A DNA stretch of 64,000 nucleotides, from positions 186,001-250,000 of the forward strand of contig NZ_JAQQXQ010000002.1 in NCBI RefSeq assembly GCF_028595285.1, read 5' to 3'. Positions 35,996 to 46,744 of the stretch are shown here, piece after piece. The notes beneath the pieces were generated by a model, which saw only the letters and a list, made by a program, of their open reading frames with translations, made no database searches and was not told where the DNA came from. Position 1 is the first letter of the stretch, and each line of letters opens with the position of its first letter. Origin of the DNA: Erythrobacter fulvus (GTDB lineage: Bacteria; Pseudomonadota; Alphaproteobacteria; Sphingomonadales; Sphingomonadaceae). The position numbers and the translations under genes are program-made.

Positions 35996-38900
35996 ATGGC
36001 TCTTCGCGACATCTCGGCCTGGTCGATCCGCAATCCGGTGATTCCGCTGGTGTTCTTCACCGGCCTGCTGTTCGCCGGCATCGTCAGCTTCCTGCGAATG
36101 GACGTGACGAACAATCCGGACGTCGAATTTCCTGCAGTCCGTGTCACCATTGCCCAGCCCGGCGCCTCTCCGACCGAGATCGAGAATCAGATCACCCAAC
36201 GCGTGGAAAGCGCGCTGCGGGCGATCAACGGGGTCAATTCGCTCCAGTCGACCGCGCGCGAAGGCAGTTCCAACACCTTCGTCGAATTCGAAATCGGCAC
36301 CAATCTTATCGAAGCGGTGAACGAGGTCGAGACGGCGATCGACGGCGTGCGCGGGTCCTTGCCCGAAGGCATCCTCGAACCGCAGGTGCAGAAGGTCAAC
36401 GTGGTGGGCGAGCCGATCGGCTATGTCGCGGTCGAGGCCGACGACATGACCATCGAGCAATTGAGCTGGTTCATCGACGACACCGTGGCCAAACGCCTGC
36501 TCAAGATTGAAGGCATGGCCGAAGTGAGCCGTTTCGGCGGTGTCGACCGCGAGATGGAGGTGATCCTCGATCCGACGCGGATGCAGTCTTTCGGCGTTAC
36601 CGCCTCGCAAATCAACGCGGTGCTGAGGCAGGTGAATCTCGATGCAGCGGGCGGGCTGGCCGAGATCGGCGGTACCCGCCAGTCGCTGCGCGTGTTGGGT
36701 AATTCGGACGATGCCTTTGCGCTGTCGCAGACCCAGATCCAGCTGGGCGGCGGGCGCACTGTGCGCCTGGCCGACGTCGCCACCGTGCGCGACGGCTATT
36801 CCGAACGCACCTCGATCAGCGAGGTGAACGGCAAGGAAGTCGTCAACTTCGCCATGAGCCGCGCACGCGGCGCATCGGACCTGACGGTTTACGACGCTGC
36901 GCTTGAGGAAATGGACGCGATCGAGGCCGAGAATCCCGGCATCAAGTTCATCAAGCTGTCGACCAACACCACCTATACCCGCAGCCAGTACAAATCCTCG
37001 ATCTGGGCATTGGTCGAAGGCGCGGTGCTGGCCGTGGTGGTGGTGTTCATCTTCCTGCGCGACTGGCGCGCGACTTTTATTTCGGCAGTCGCAATTCCGC
37101 TGTCGGCGATCCCGACCTTCTGGTTCATGGATCTGCTCGGGTTCAACCTGAACTTCCTGTCGCTGCTGGCGCTGGCGCTGGTGGCGGGCGTGCTGGTCGA
37201 TGACGCAATCGTGGAGATCGAGAACATCGTGCGCCACATGCGCATGGGCAAGACGGCTTATCAGGCCTCGATCGACGCAGCGGACGAGATCGGCCTGCCG
37301 GTGGTCGCCACCAGCTTCTGCATCGTCGCGGTGTTCCTGCCCGTTGGCCTGATGCCGGGCGTTTCGGGCCAGTTCTTCCAGAATTTCGGGATCACCGTGG
37401 TGGTCGCGGTGCTGATGTCCCTGGCCGTGGCGCGCATGATCACCCCGCTGATGGCGGCCTATTTCCTCAAATCCAAGGGCGTGGCCGAACATGGCGAAGG
37501 CCCGCTGATCGACGCCTATATGCGGGTGCTGGCGTGGACGCTCGACACCGGCAAGCTGGCTGCGCGCCGCGCCGGTCTGACCGGGCCACGCCGCCGCATG
37601 TTCTATGTTCCCGCGCTACTGCTGACCATTATCGTCTTGCTGGCGGTGACCGCCGTGACCCTGTTCGCCAGCTTCAATCTGCTGGCCGCGCTCGAGATTC
37701 CCAAGCAGGTGGCGACCGCCGTATCGAGCGACACCAACGGAATTGCCCACAAGCTCGTCGGCAAGATCTTCGAGATCGTGCAGGTGCTGCTGTGTTCCGG
37801 CCTGTCGCTCGGGGCGGGCTGGCTCACCTTCAAGCTGATTGAGGCGCCTTCGGGCGGCACGAGCCGTTTCGCGCAAGGGACCCGCTGGCTGACTGCGCGC
37901 TTCTACGACCACCGGGTGTGGATGCTGTCGATCGGCTGGTTCTCGTTCCTGATGACGATTTTGCTGTTCGGCCAGATTCCTGCGCAGTTCCAGCCCACCA
38001 TCGACGACGAGAACAGCCGGGTCGAGATCGAGACCGTACCCGGCACCACGCTTGCGGAGACCAAGCGGATCGTCAACAATGTGGCTGACCGGCTGACGCA
38101 GGAGCCGGAAGTCGAGCGGCTGCTGGAACGCATCCGGCTGGGCGACAGCTCGTCGATCTTCGTCAAGCTCAAGGAAGATCGCGAACGCAGCTCGATCCAG
38201 TTCGAACGCGAGCTGGCACCGGTGCTGGCGCAGATTCCCGATGCCCGCGTACGCTTCCAGTCGCAGAGCGCCGGGTTCGGTTCGGGCCGCGACATGACGG
38301 TGATGCTGGCAGGCTCCGATCCGGTGCTGCTGGAGGAAACCGCGACCCGGCTGGTCGAGGAGATGAAGGGCCTCAATTCGCTGGTCGCCCCGCGCATTAG
38401 CGCCGATCTCAACCGGCCTGAAATCATCATTACCCCGCGCGAGAAGATTGCCGCCGAGCTGGGCGTGACCACGGCGGCGCTGTCGCAGACGATCCGCATC
38501 GCTACGCTGGGAGAGATCGAACAGAACGCGGCACGCTTCTCGCTGTCGGACCGCCAGATCCCGATCAAGGTGCGCCTGTCGGAAGCGGCCCGCAGCGATT
38601 TCACCACCATCGAAAATCTGCCCGTTCCCACCAATAACGGCGGATCGGTGCCGCTGAGCCGGGTGGCCGACATCAGCTTCGGTTCGGGCCCGACGGCGAT
38701 TCAGCGCTACAACCAGAACCGCCGCGTGCTGGTCGGCGCAGACCTTGCCGCGGGCGTGCTCAAGGGCGAAGCGCAGGCGCAGATCGACGCACTGCCGGTT
38801 CTGCAGGATCTGCCCACAGGCGTGATCCGCGACGTGGTGGGTGAAGAGGAATGGCAGGCAGAGCTGGTCCAGAACCTCATCATCGCGATCATTTCAGGCG

Positions 38901-39499
38901 TGCTGCTGGTGTTTGCGGTGCTGGTGCTGCTCTACAAGCGTCTCATGAGCCCGCTGGTCAATATGACCTCGCTGGCGCTCGCGCCGCTCGGGGGCGTGTT
39001 GCTGGTCTGGCTGATTGGGCAGCCGCAGTCGATGCCCGTCTATATCGGCATCCTGCTGCTGCTGGGCATCGTGTCGAAGAACTCGATCCTGCTGATCGAC
39101 TTCGCGATCGAGGAAATGCACAAGGGCGTCGGCAAGCTCGATGCCATCATGGATGCGGGACACAAGCGCGCCCAGCCGATCGTGATGACAACCGTGGCGA
39201 TGACCGCCGGGATGGTGCCGGTGGCCTTGTCGCTCAGCGGCGACGGCGCCTGGCGTCAGCCGATGGGTATCGTGGTGATCGGCGGGCTGATCCTTTCAAC
39301 CCTGCTGACATTGCTGATCGTGCCCGCGGGCTTTAGCCTGGCCGACGGGATCGAAAAGCGGGTCGGGCCGTGGCTGCGTGAACGCCTGTTGACCTACAAG
39401 CCCGGCGACGACACCCGTCCGCATGGGGAGCCGGAGCATGCGGCAGGCCCCTCGCGGCCTTTCCCTGACCTGCCGCGCGGCAGCGAACCAGCGGAATGA
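35996..39499 (+). CDS. RND efflux permease with an extra two-helix insert
   Basis: This proton-driven inner-membrane pump of the AcrB/MexF-like superfamily is 1167 residues long, about 120 longer than usual. Residues 1-500 show helix 1, the porter domain, helices 2-6 and the TM4 proton-relay pair Asp402/Asp403 in GVLVDDAIVEIEN. Residues about 505-640 hold an unusual insert with two added hydrophobic stretches (about 536-563 and 590-613) before the standard TM7 region that leads to QFQPTIDDENSRVEIE. The second half then has GFGSGRDMTVML-type porter segments and TM8-12 (LLLLGIVSKNSILLIDFAIEE). It forms an operon with the adaptor; no outer-membrane channel gene is adjacent. Confidence 0.93.
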   Translation: MALRDISAWSIRNPVIPLVFFTGLLFAGIVSFLRMDVTNNPDVEFPAVRVTIAQPGASPTEIENQITQRVESALRAINGVNSLQSTAREGSSNTFVEFEIGTNLIEAVNEVETAIDGVRGSLPEGILEPQVQKVNVVGEPIGYVAVEADDMTIEQLSWFIDDTVAKRLLKIEGMAEVSRFGGVDREMEVILDPTRMQSFGVTASQINAVLRQVNLDAAGGLAEIGGTRQSLRVLGNSDDAFALSQTQIQLGGGRTVRLADVATVRDGYSERTSISEVNGKEVVNFAMSRARGASDLTVYDAALEEMDAIEAENPGIKFIKLSTNTTYTRSQYKSSIWALVEGAVLAVVVVFIFLRDWRATFISAVAIPLSAIPTFWFMDLLGFNLNFLSLLALALVAGVLVDDAIVEIENIVRHMRMGKTAYQASIDAADEIGLPVVATSFCIVAVFLPVGLMPGVSGQFFQNFGITVVVAVLMSLAVARMITPLMAAYFLKSKGVAEHGEGPLIDAYMRVLAWTLDTGKLAARRAGLTGPRRRMFYVPALLLTIIVLLAVTAVTLFASFNLLAALEIPKQVATAVSSDTNGIAHKLVGKIFEIVQVLLCSGLSLGAGWLTFKLIEAPSGGTSRFAQGTRWLTARFYDHRVWMLSIGWFSFLMTILLFGQIPAQFQPTIDDENSRVEIETVPGTTLAETKRIVNNVADRLTQEPEVERLLERIRLGDSSSIFVKLKEDRERSSIQFERELAPVLAQIPDARVRFQSQSAGFGSGRDMTVMLAGSDPVLLEETATRLVEEMKGLNSLVAPRISADLNRPEIIITPREKIAAELGVTTAALSQTIRIATLGEIEQNAARFSLSDRQIPIKVRLSEAARSDFTTIENLPVPTNNGGSVPLSRVADISFGSGPTAIQRYNQNRRVLVGADLAAGVLKGEAQAQIDALPVLQDLPTGVIRDVVGEEEWQAELVQNLIIAIISGVLLVFAVLVLLYKRLMSPLVNMTSLALAPLGGVLLVWLIGQPQSMPVYIGILLLLGIVSKNSILLIDFAIEEMHKGVGKLDAIMDAGHKRAQPIVMTTVAMTAGMVPVALSLSGDGAWRQPMGIVVIGGLILSTLLTLLIVPAGFSLADGIEKRVGPWLRERLLTYKPGDDTRPHGEPEHAAGPSRPFPDLPRGSEPAE

Positions 39500-39546
39500 G
39501 CGACAAAAGCGTGACGCGGCTGCCCCGGTCGGGCTAGAACCGCCGC

Positions 39547-40845
39547 ATGGTAAAGCGTCACACCCTGCCTCTGACGTTCCGCGGCCAGCCACTTACCGTG
39601 GATCGTGCGCGGCGCATGCGCTGGACCGCGACGGGCATGCTCGCCGCGATGGCGGTCATCTTTATCACCACCCACGGCCTTGTCGGCGGCCATCCGGCAT
39701 GGGGCTATGTCAACGCCTTTGCCGAGGCGGCGATGGTGGGCGGGCTGGCTGACTGGTTCGCGGTTACGGCTCTGTTCCGCCACCCGCTCGGCCTGCCGAT
39801 CCCGCACACGGCGATCATCCCCGAAAACAAGGACCGCATCGCCGAGACAATGGCGCAGTTCCTGCGCGAGAACTTCCTCACGCCGGCGGTGGTGGCACGG
39901 CGGATGGCGGGCATGAACATTGCCAAGGCGGCGGGTGAATTCCTCGCCGCCTCCCCCGAACGCGGTGCGGACGGCAGCATCGATGAACGCTCGCGCATCA
40001 CCAGCGGCGCTGCGGAATTGCTGGCCGAAGTGCTCGAAAGCCTCGATCCGGACCGGCTCGGTAATCAGGTGCGCGCGGGCCTTGCGAGCCAACTCGCCAA
40101 GCTCGACATCGCACCGCTGGCGGGCCGGATGATCGAGACGACGATGGCCGACAAGCGCCACCAGCCGTTGATCGACGGTTTCGTGCGCTGGGCGGGGCTG
40201 ACCATCGAGGATAACGAGGAGACCCTGCGCGACATCATCCACCAGCGCGTCGCCGGCGTGCTGCGCTGGACCGGGCTCGACAAGACCATCTCATCAAGCG
40301 TGCTCGACGGGCTCTACAAGCTGCTGGCTGAGGTGCTGGTCAATCCCGATCACCCGCTGCGCGGCAAGATCGAGGAAGGGCTGGCGAAGCTCGGACAGGA
40401 CTTGCAGCACGATCCCGAAACCCGCGCGCGGGTCGAGGAGATGAAGCGTGATCTGATCGCCAATCCCGCCGTGGCGGTATGGTGGACGGGGGTGTGGGAA
40501 CGCATCCGCCAGTCGCTGATCCGCCGTGCGCGCGATCCGGAGAGCGGGATGGGTGCGGATATGCGCAACATGCTCGCCGAACTGGGGCAGGCTGTGCAGC
40601 AAGACGCAAGGTTGCAGGAACAGATCAACCGTTTCGCCCGTCGCACCGCCGTCGGTGTCGCCACGCGTTACGGCGACCAGATCGTGCGGTTGGTGTCGGA
40701 GACGGTCAAGCGCTGGGACGCGATCACGATCACTGCCCGTGTCGAGGGCGCGGTCGGGCGCGACCTCCAGTTCATCCGCATCAACGGCACGCTGGTGGGC
40801 GGGCTCGTCGGAATGGCGCTGCATTTTATCGTGGGTGTTCTTTAG
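39547..40845 (+). CDS. DUF445 family membrane protein
   Basis: This 432-residue protein has the DUF445 layout. A short N-terminal membrane region (AAMAVIFITTHGLVGGHPAWGYVNAFAEAAMVGGLADWFAV split over two helices) leads to the conserved ADWFAVTALFRHPLGLPIPHTAIIP. A long helical cytoplasmic region follows, then a C-terminal helix (INGTLVGGLVGMALHFIVGVL). The family is widespread and uncharacterised. It lies 47 bp after the RND permease on the same strand and may be read through from it. It is convergent with the TonB_C-domain gene, and their ends overlap by 4 bp. Confidence 0.9.
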   Translation: MVKRHTLPLTFRGQPLTVDRARRMRWTATGMLAAMAVIFITTHGLVGGHPAWGYVNAFAEAAMVGGLADWFAVTALFRHPLGLPIPHTAIIPENKDRIAETMAQFLRENFLTPAVVARRMAGMNIAKAAGEFLAASPERGADGSIDERSRITSGAAELLAEVLESLDPDRLGNQVRAGLASQLAKLDIAPLAGRMIETTMADKRHQPLIDGFVRWAGLTIEDNEETLRDIIHQRVAGVLRWTGLDKTISSSVLDGLYKLLAEVLVNPDHPLRGKIEEGLAKLGQDLQHDPETRARVEEMKRDLIANPAVAVWWTGVWERIRQSLIRRARDPESGMGADMRNMLAELGQAVQQDARLQEQINRFARRTAVGVATRYGDQIVRLVSETVKRWDAITITARVEGAVGRDLQFIRINGTLVGGLVGMALHFIVGVL

Positions 40846-41750
40846 CCAAGCCCGAACACAATCCGCGTCACGAAAAAGGATGGCATTGGCTGTCCATCGG
40901 CATCAATCGCCGGGGCGTAGCGCGCCCTCATCATACCTTCGCAAGCAACATTGTTCAGATCGGTATGGCCGGAGTTGTCAGTGATCTTGCACTCCGTCGG
41001 TTGACCGGCTTCGTCGACAATTACAGCGAGGCCGACCACGCCCTGCCTTTTTTCCTGCAGCGCGCGCTGCGGATACTTCTCCACGACCCATTGGGAAACC
41101 TTGCGGGGTTGTAGCAGGGATACGCCGCGAAGCGCTCCCTTGTGCTTGGCGGGATCAAGGCCCCAGGTCGAAAGGATGTGGGCCGTGCAATCATTGAGGA
41201 CGCCCATAGGTGCTGCAAGCGAGCCTGTCTTGAGAGTCAGACCGGTCCGGCCCTGGCGGATGGCAACCTCGCTAGCTGCTTTCGCCTTCGCCGGATCGAC
41301 TGCGGTTCCTTGCGCGGTCAGGCCGAAATCCTCTTCCTGCTTGATCTCGGGTTCCTTGACCGGCTCCAGCGAGACATCCGTCATGAAGACGATGTGGCCA
41401 AACTCGCGATTGGTTTCTTTCGCGATCTCGTAGGTTCCCTCAGGTCCGGCAGAGCCGAACCCGACATCGGCCTGTGTGCTCTCGACCATGTCGGAAAGCG
41501 CGGGGCCGGTGATGGTGAGGTTGAACAACGCGCCCGGTGTTGTCTGTTCGAAGATCAAGGTGTGCGAATAGCCTTCGCTGCCAAACGCGCGTGCCAGCCG
41601 GCAGAGCCCGTTTTCATGGGATGCGTGCCAGGCAGAGCGGGGCTCAAGAACCAGAGGTTCGCCGGTCTGACCTGACCCTGCGGCGGGCGAAATCGCCGCA
41701 GCCATGAAAACACAGACAGATGCCGCGAGAGAAACACGCTTGGCCCGCAT
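40842..41750 (-). CDS. Periplasmic protein with C-terminal TonB-like domain
   Basis: This 302-residue protein starts with a signal peptide (RVSLAASVCVFMAAAISPAAG) and has no further membrane segment. Residues about 30-190 are unrecognised. The last 80 residues match the TonB C-terminal fold: QGVVGLAVIVDEAGQPTECKI, then NVACEGMMRARYAPAIDADGQPM. It may be a TonB-related periplasmic protein but lacks the N-terminal anchor needed to couple to ExbBD, so an energy-transducer label would be doubtful. The ATG at 41750 has GGAGG 8 nt upstream. Four cysteines suggest disulfides. Confidence 0.75.
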   Translation of the reverse strand: MRAKRVSLAASVCVFMAAAISPAAGSGQTGEPLVLEPRSAWHASHENGLCRLARAFGSEGYSHTLIFEQTTPGALFNLTITGPALSDMVESTQADVGFGSAGPEGTYEIAKETNREFGHIVFMTDVSLEPVKEPEIKQEEDFGLTAQGTAVDPAKAKAASEVAIRQGRTGLTLKTGSLAAPMGVLNDCTAHILSTWGLDPAKHKGALRGVSLLQPRKVSQWVVEKYPQRALQEKRQGVVGLAVIVDEAGQPTECKITDNSGHTDLNNVACEGMMRARYAPAIDADGQPMPSFFVTRIVFGLG

Positions 41751-41814
41751 ACAGAAAACCTCCGCCGTGCTGATTAGCATGGCGGAGGTTCCTGATCCTA
41801 GGCGATTTCGTGCC

Positions 41815-42744
41815 TTACAGCGCGCCGGTCAGCTCCGGCACTGCGGTGTAGAGATCGGCAACAAGGCCGATGTCCGCGACCTGGAAGATCGGGGCGTCCT
41901 CGTCCTTGTTGATGGCGATGATGACCTTCGAATCCTTCATGCCCGCAAGGTGCTGGATCGCGCCCGAGATGCCGATCGCGAAGTAGACTTCCGGAGCGAC
42001 GATCTTGCCGGTCTGGCCGACCTGATAGTCGTTGGGCACATAGCCCGCGTCGACCGCCGCGCGGCTTGCACCGATGGCCGCGCCGAGCTTGTCCGCAAGC
42101 GGCGTGATCACGGCTTCGAAAGTTTCCGCGTCCTTGAGCGCACGGCCGCCCGAGACGATCACCTTGGCGCTGGTCAGTTCCGGACGCTCGCTCTTGGCGA
42201 TTTCGGAGCTGACGAAGATCGAGGTGCCCGTGTCACCAGCGCCGGTCACGGCTTCGATCGTGCCCGAGCCGCCCTCGGTCGCCGCCTTTTCGAAGGCGGT
42301 GCCGCGCACGGTGATCACCAGCTTGGCATCGGTCGATTCGACCGTGGCGATAGCGTTGCCGGCATAGATCGGGCGGGTGAAGGTCTTGGGGCCTTCGACC
42401 GAGAGGATTTCCGAGACCTGCATCACGTCGAGCTGTGCGGCAACGCGCGGGGCGACGTTCTTGCCCTGCGTGGTGGCCGCGGCGAGGAAGGCATCGTGGT
42501 GATCCATCAGCGACGCTGCCAGCGGCGCGACGTTTTCGGCAAGGCCATTGGCATAGGCCGCGTCATCCGCGACATGGACCTTGCCCACGCCGGCGATCTT
42601 GGCCGCGGCTTCGGCAACGCTTCCGCAATTGTGACCGGCAACCAGCAGGTGCACTTCGCCGAGCTTGGCGGCGGCGGTGACCACCGCGAGCGTCGCGTCG
42701 TTCACCTTGGTGTTGTCATGTTCGACCAGAACCAGAGTCTTCAT
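41815..42744 (-). CDS. etfA: Electron transfer flavoprotein, alpha subunit
   Basis: EtfA binds FAD and, with EtfB, moves electrons from acyl-CoA and other dehydrogenases to ETF-quinone oxidoreductase. The 309-residue protein has the N-terminal domain [14 protein letters not shown] and the FAD-binding C-terminal signature: [52 protein letters not shown] and [19 protein letters not shown]. It follows etfB after 33 bp in the same operon. A palindrome upstream of etfB hints at regulation by fatty-acid or branched-chain amino-acid catabolism. Confidence 0.96.
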   Translation of the reverse strand: MKTLVLVEHDNTKVNDATLAVVTAAAKLGEVHLLVAGHNCGSVAEAAAKIAGVGKVHVADDAAYANGLAENVAPLAASLMDHHDAFLAAATTQGKNVAPRVAAQLDVMQVSEILSVEGPKTFTRPIYAGNAIATVESTDAKLVITVRGTAFEKAATEGGSGTIEAVTGAGDTGTSIFVSSEIAKSERPELTSAKVIVSGGRALKDAETFEAVITPLADKLGAAIGASRAAVDAGYVPNDYQVGQTGKIVAPEVYFAIGISGAIQHLAGMKDSKVIIAINKDEDAPIFQVADIGLVADLYTAVPELTGAL

Positions 42745-42777
42745 CTCTATGTGTCCTTATTCTGAGGGCTGGCGCGC

Positions 42778-43524
42778 TTACGCGATGCCGAGCGCCTTGA
42801 CCTTCTCGACCAGCGCGGCGACGTCGGCGACCTTCTCGCCTGCCTGACGCACCGGCGGCTCGGCGACCTTGAGGGTCTTGAGGCGCGGGGTCAGGTCGAC
42901 GCCGTAATCGGCGGCGGTCTTGGTCGCGAGCGGCTTCTGCTTGGCCTTCATGATGTTGGGCAGCGAAGCATAGCGCGGCTCGTTCAGACGCAGGTCGGTG
43001 GTGACGATCGCGGGGAGGGCGAGCTTGACGGTCTGAAGACCGCCATCGACTTCGCGCTTCACAGTCACGCTGTCGCCGTCGACTTCGACGGTGTTGGCGA
43101 AGGTGCCCTGCGGACGGCCCATCAGCGCGGCGAGCATCTGGCCGGTCTGGTTCGAATCGTCTGAGATCGACTGCTTGCCGAGGATCACCAGACCCGGCTG
43201 CTCTTCGTCAGCAATGGCCTTGAGGATCTTGGCGACCGCCAGCGGTTCCACTTCGTCATCGGTTTCGACGAGGATCGCACGGTCGGCACCCATGGCGAGC
43301 GCAGTGCGCAGGGTTTCCTGCGCCTTCGCCGGGCCGATGCTGACGGCGACGATCTCGGTCGCCGCGCCCTTTTCCTTGAGGCGGATGGCTTCCTCTACCG
43401 CGATCTCGTCGAACGGGTTCATGCTCATCTTGACGTTGGCAAGATCAACGCCGGTGCCGTCGGCCTTGACCCGCGGCTTGACGTTGTAATCGATCACCCG
43501 CTTGACGGGGACGAGGATCTTCAT
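42778..43524 (-). CDS. etfB: Electron transfer flavoprotein, beta subunit
   Basis: This 248-residue subunit binds AMP and forms the ETF dimer with EtfA. It shows [41 protein letters not shown] (the ETF-beta signature region), [18 protein letters not shown] and [21 protein letters not shown]. The ATG at 43524 begins the conserved N terminus; an upstream in-frame reading adds seven non-family residues. It is the first gene of etfBA. Confidence 0.96.
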   Translation of the reverse strand: MKILVPVKRVIDYNVKPRVKADGTGVDLANVKMSMNPFDEIAVEEAIRLKEKGAATEIVAVSIGPAKAQETLRTALAMGADRAILVETDDEVEPLAVAKILKAIADEEQPGLVILGKQSISDDSNQTGQMLAALMGRPQGTFANTVEVDGDSVTVKREVDGGLQTVKLALPAIVTTDLRLNEPRYASLPNIMKAKQKPLATKTAADYGVDLTPRLKTLKVAEPPVRQAGEKVADVAALVEKVKALGIA

Positions 43525-43601
43525 GGGGTTTGTCCTTCCTCTCAAAGAATCACGTGGCCCAGAATCACTGGAACCGGACCATTGGCCGCCCGCCTAGCTT
43601 G

Positions 43602-43615
43602 CGTTTACGTAAACG
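43602..43615. promoter_or_regulatory. Palindromic operator candidate upstream of etfBA
   Basis: CGTTTACGTAAACG is a perfect 14-bp palindrome about 80 bp before the etfB start. On the minus strand it overlaps TTGACG (43614-43619), a possible -35, though the hexamer 17 nt further (TAGGCG) is a poor -10. The TTTACGTAAA core resembles sites described for LiuR-type MerR regulators of branched-chain amino-acid and fatty-acid degradation genes, which often include etfBA. The assignment is from memory of that motif. Confidence 0.5.
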
Positions 43616-43704
43616 TCAAGTAAGGCGGGTGGCGATAGCTGCGGGCGGGATTGATGCGCGATCAGCCCCGCCCGAACGAGTTACGCGGCGAAGCGCCTGA
43701 CGGA

Positions 43705-44904
<1,200 letters not shown>

Positions 44905-45017
44905 GGCGTATCGATCCCTTCTGCAATTTCTCTGGGGAGAGGTCTGTTTGCCGCGGGCCTAAGCACGGATCGACCCTCTTGAAAAGTGCTGTGTGAAGGC
45001 GCAACGGCAAGCCTCTC

Positions 45018-45794
45018 ATGATTGACAGGTTCCGCCTTGAAGAGATCGTCCGCGAGGCGGGCAGAATCGCCCTTTCGCGCTGGCCGGGTGCGGGCCATGC
45101 GCTGACCAGCTGGGACAAGACCCCGGATAATCCGGTGAGCGAGGCCGATCTGGAGGTTGACCGCTTCCTCAAGCGCGAACTGCGCCTGCTGCTGCCCTCG
45201 GCCGGCTGGCTGTCGGAAGAAACCGCCGATGACAAGATCCGCACCGCCAGCGGCCTGATCTGGCTGGTTGATCCGATCGACGGCACCCGCGATTTCGTGC
45301 GCGGGCGCGACGGATGGGCGGTTTCGGTCGCTCTGGTGAGCGCCAACAAGCCGCTGATCGGCATGCTCGCCGCGCCGGCCCGGGGCGAGGAATGGGTGGC
45401 GGTGGCAGGGCAGGGCGCTACGCTGAACGGGCGCAGGCTTGCGGCCAGCACACGCAGCCAATTCTCCGGCGCCCGGGTGCCGACCCACACGCTGCCGAAG
45501 GAAGATGCGGACCTGGTCGCGGTTGATCAGCCCAACTCGATCGCATTGCGAATCGCCATGGTGGCAGACGACCGCGCCGATCTGGTGGCGACCCTGCGCT
45601 GGGGTTACGAATGGGACATCGCCGCCGCGACTTTGATCGCGCGCGAGGCGGGGGCCGAGGTGAGCGACGCCTTCGGCCGCCCGCTGGCCTATAACAAGCA
45701 CGATCCGCGCGATTTCGGGGTGTTGGTGTGCTCACCCGCAATCCACGCCGCCGCTGTGGCGAGAATCGCCGACCGGGCAACGGCGCTGCGCTGA
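45018..45794 (+). CDS. Inositol monophosphatase family protein (CysQ/HisN-like)
   Basis: This magnesium-dependent, lithium-sensitive phosphatase family member has 258 residues. It shows SEADLEVDRFLKREL, the metal-binding Glu-Glu in WLSEETADD (67-68), the diagnostic DPIDGT (85-90) and the C-terminal WDIAAATLIAREAGAEVSD. Such enzymes hydrolyse inositol phosphate, histidinol phosphate or 3'-phosphoadenosine 5'-phosphate. I cannot decide between these from sequence. The last would be relevant to a cell with a sulfotransferase, but proximity is lacking. A strong hairpin terminator follows its stop. Confidence 0.88.
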   Translation: MIDRFRLEEIVREAGRIALSRWPGAGHALTSWDKTPDNPVSEADLEVDRFLKRELRLLLPSAGWLSEETADDKIRTASGLIWLVDPIDGTRDFVRGRDGWAVSVALVSANKPLIGMLAAPARGEEWVAVAGQGATLNGRRLAASTRSQFSGARVPTHTLPKEDADLVAVDQPNSIALRIAMVADDRADLVATLRWGYEWDIAAATLIAREAGAEVSDAFGRPLAYNKHDPRDFGVLVCSPAIHAAAVARIADRATALR

Positions 45795-45802
45795 AAAAGG
45801 AA

Positions 45803-45829
45803 AACGGGCCGCCCATGGGGCAGCCCGTT
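45803..45829. terminator. Bidirectional hairpin terminator
   Basis: AACGGGC-C-GCCC-ATG-GGGC-A-GCCCGTT forms an 11-bp stem with a single C/A mismatch and a 3-nt loop, placed between the convergent phosphatase and OmpA genes. It is followed by TCCTTGTTCT on the plus strand and preceded by an A-run that gives U residues on the minus strand, so it can serve both. Confidence 0.8.
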
Positions 45830-45853
45830 CCTTGTTCTCCGGATGCCGGAAAT

Positions 45854-46549
45854 TCAGTTTCCGCGCGCGGCGTTCACATCGTCCTGGCTGATCGGAATGA
45901 TCTTGATCTCGACCCGGCGGTTGAGCGGTTCGTTCACCCCGTCAGCGGTCTTGACCCGCAGATAGTCGTATTGCTCGCCGAAGCCCTGCGTCGCGATGCG
46001 CGAGCGGGCGACCCCGCGGGCAGCGAGGTAATCCGCCACCGCCTGCGCGCGCTGTTCCGAAAGGCGCTGGTTGGTGGCGGGCGAGCCGGTCGTGTCGGTG
46101 AAGCCGTACACGTCGATCAGGCTGTTGGGATAGGTGATCAGGCTTTCGGCGACGTTGTTGAGCGTGTCGTAGAAGCCGGGGTTGATCTGTGCCGAACCCG
46201 TGGCGAAGGTCACGCCGTCGGGCAGGCGCACCAGAATCGCTTCCTGATCGCCCACTTCCTCAACCTCGACACCGCTGCCCGCGGTCTGTTCGCGCAGGGT
46301 CTTGATCTGGTCGTCATACTGCTTGCCCAGAATCGCACCGGCCGAACCGCCGATGCCCGCCCCGATGATGCGACCGGCATCGCCGCCAATGGCTCCGCCA
46401 AGGAGGTAGCCGAGCGTGCCGCCGAGGCCAGTGCCGATCGCAGTGCGCGAAACTTTCTTTTCGCCGGTGTTCGGGTCGGTGACGCAGGCGCTGGTGCCGA
46501 GCAGCGCCAGGGCGGCGGTGCCCGAAAGCAGGATACGCGATAGAGTCAT
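45854..46549 (-). CDS. OmpA-family outer-membrane lipoprotein with glycine zipper
   Basis: This 231-residue protein starts with a signal peptide ending in a lipobox-like GTSAC. A glycine-zipper membrane-association segment follows (AIGTGLGGTLGYLLGGAIGG and a second copy). The OmpA C-terminal peptidoglycan-binding domain comes last, with TFATGSAQINPG, YGFTDTTGSPATNQRLSEQRA and NRRVEIKI. It should tether the outer membrane to peptidoglycan. The ATG at 46549 has GGGAGG 7 nt upstream; longer readings are not needed. It is divergent from the CorC/HlyC-type gene. Confidence 0.92.
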   Translation of the reverse strand: MTLSRILLSGTAALALLGTSACVTDPNTGEKKVSRTAIGTGLGGTLGYLLGGAIGGDAGRIIGAGIGGSAGAILGKQYDDQIKTLREQTAGSGVEVEEVGDQEAILVRLPDGVTFATGSAQINPGFYDTLNNVAESLITYPNSLIDVYGFTDTTGSPATNQRLSEQRAQAVADYLAARGVARSRIATQGFGEQYDYLRVKTADGVNEPLNRRVEIKIIPISQDDVNAARGN

Positions 46550-46744
46550 GATGCTTACCTCCCTCTTTTTCGGCGCGAAGAATGCCACGCCGTCCGGTTG
46601 GCGACAAGGAATTACGCCGCTTGTGCAACTCCCTTTGAGGCCCCGATGCTTGACCTTGGTTGAACAGCCGTAGCCCTGTCTATCCGTTGTTTCCCATGTA
46701 TTGCCCTACTGGCAACCGTATCGCTTTGTGCTAGCGCAACGGGC

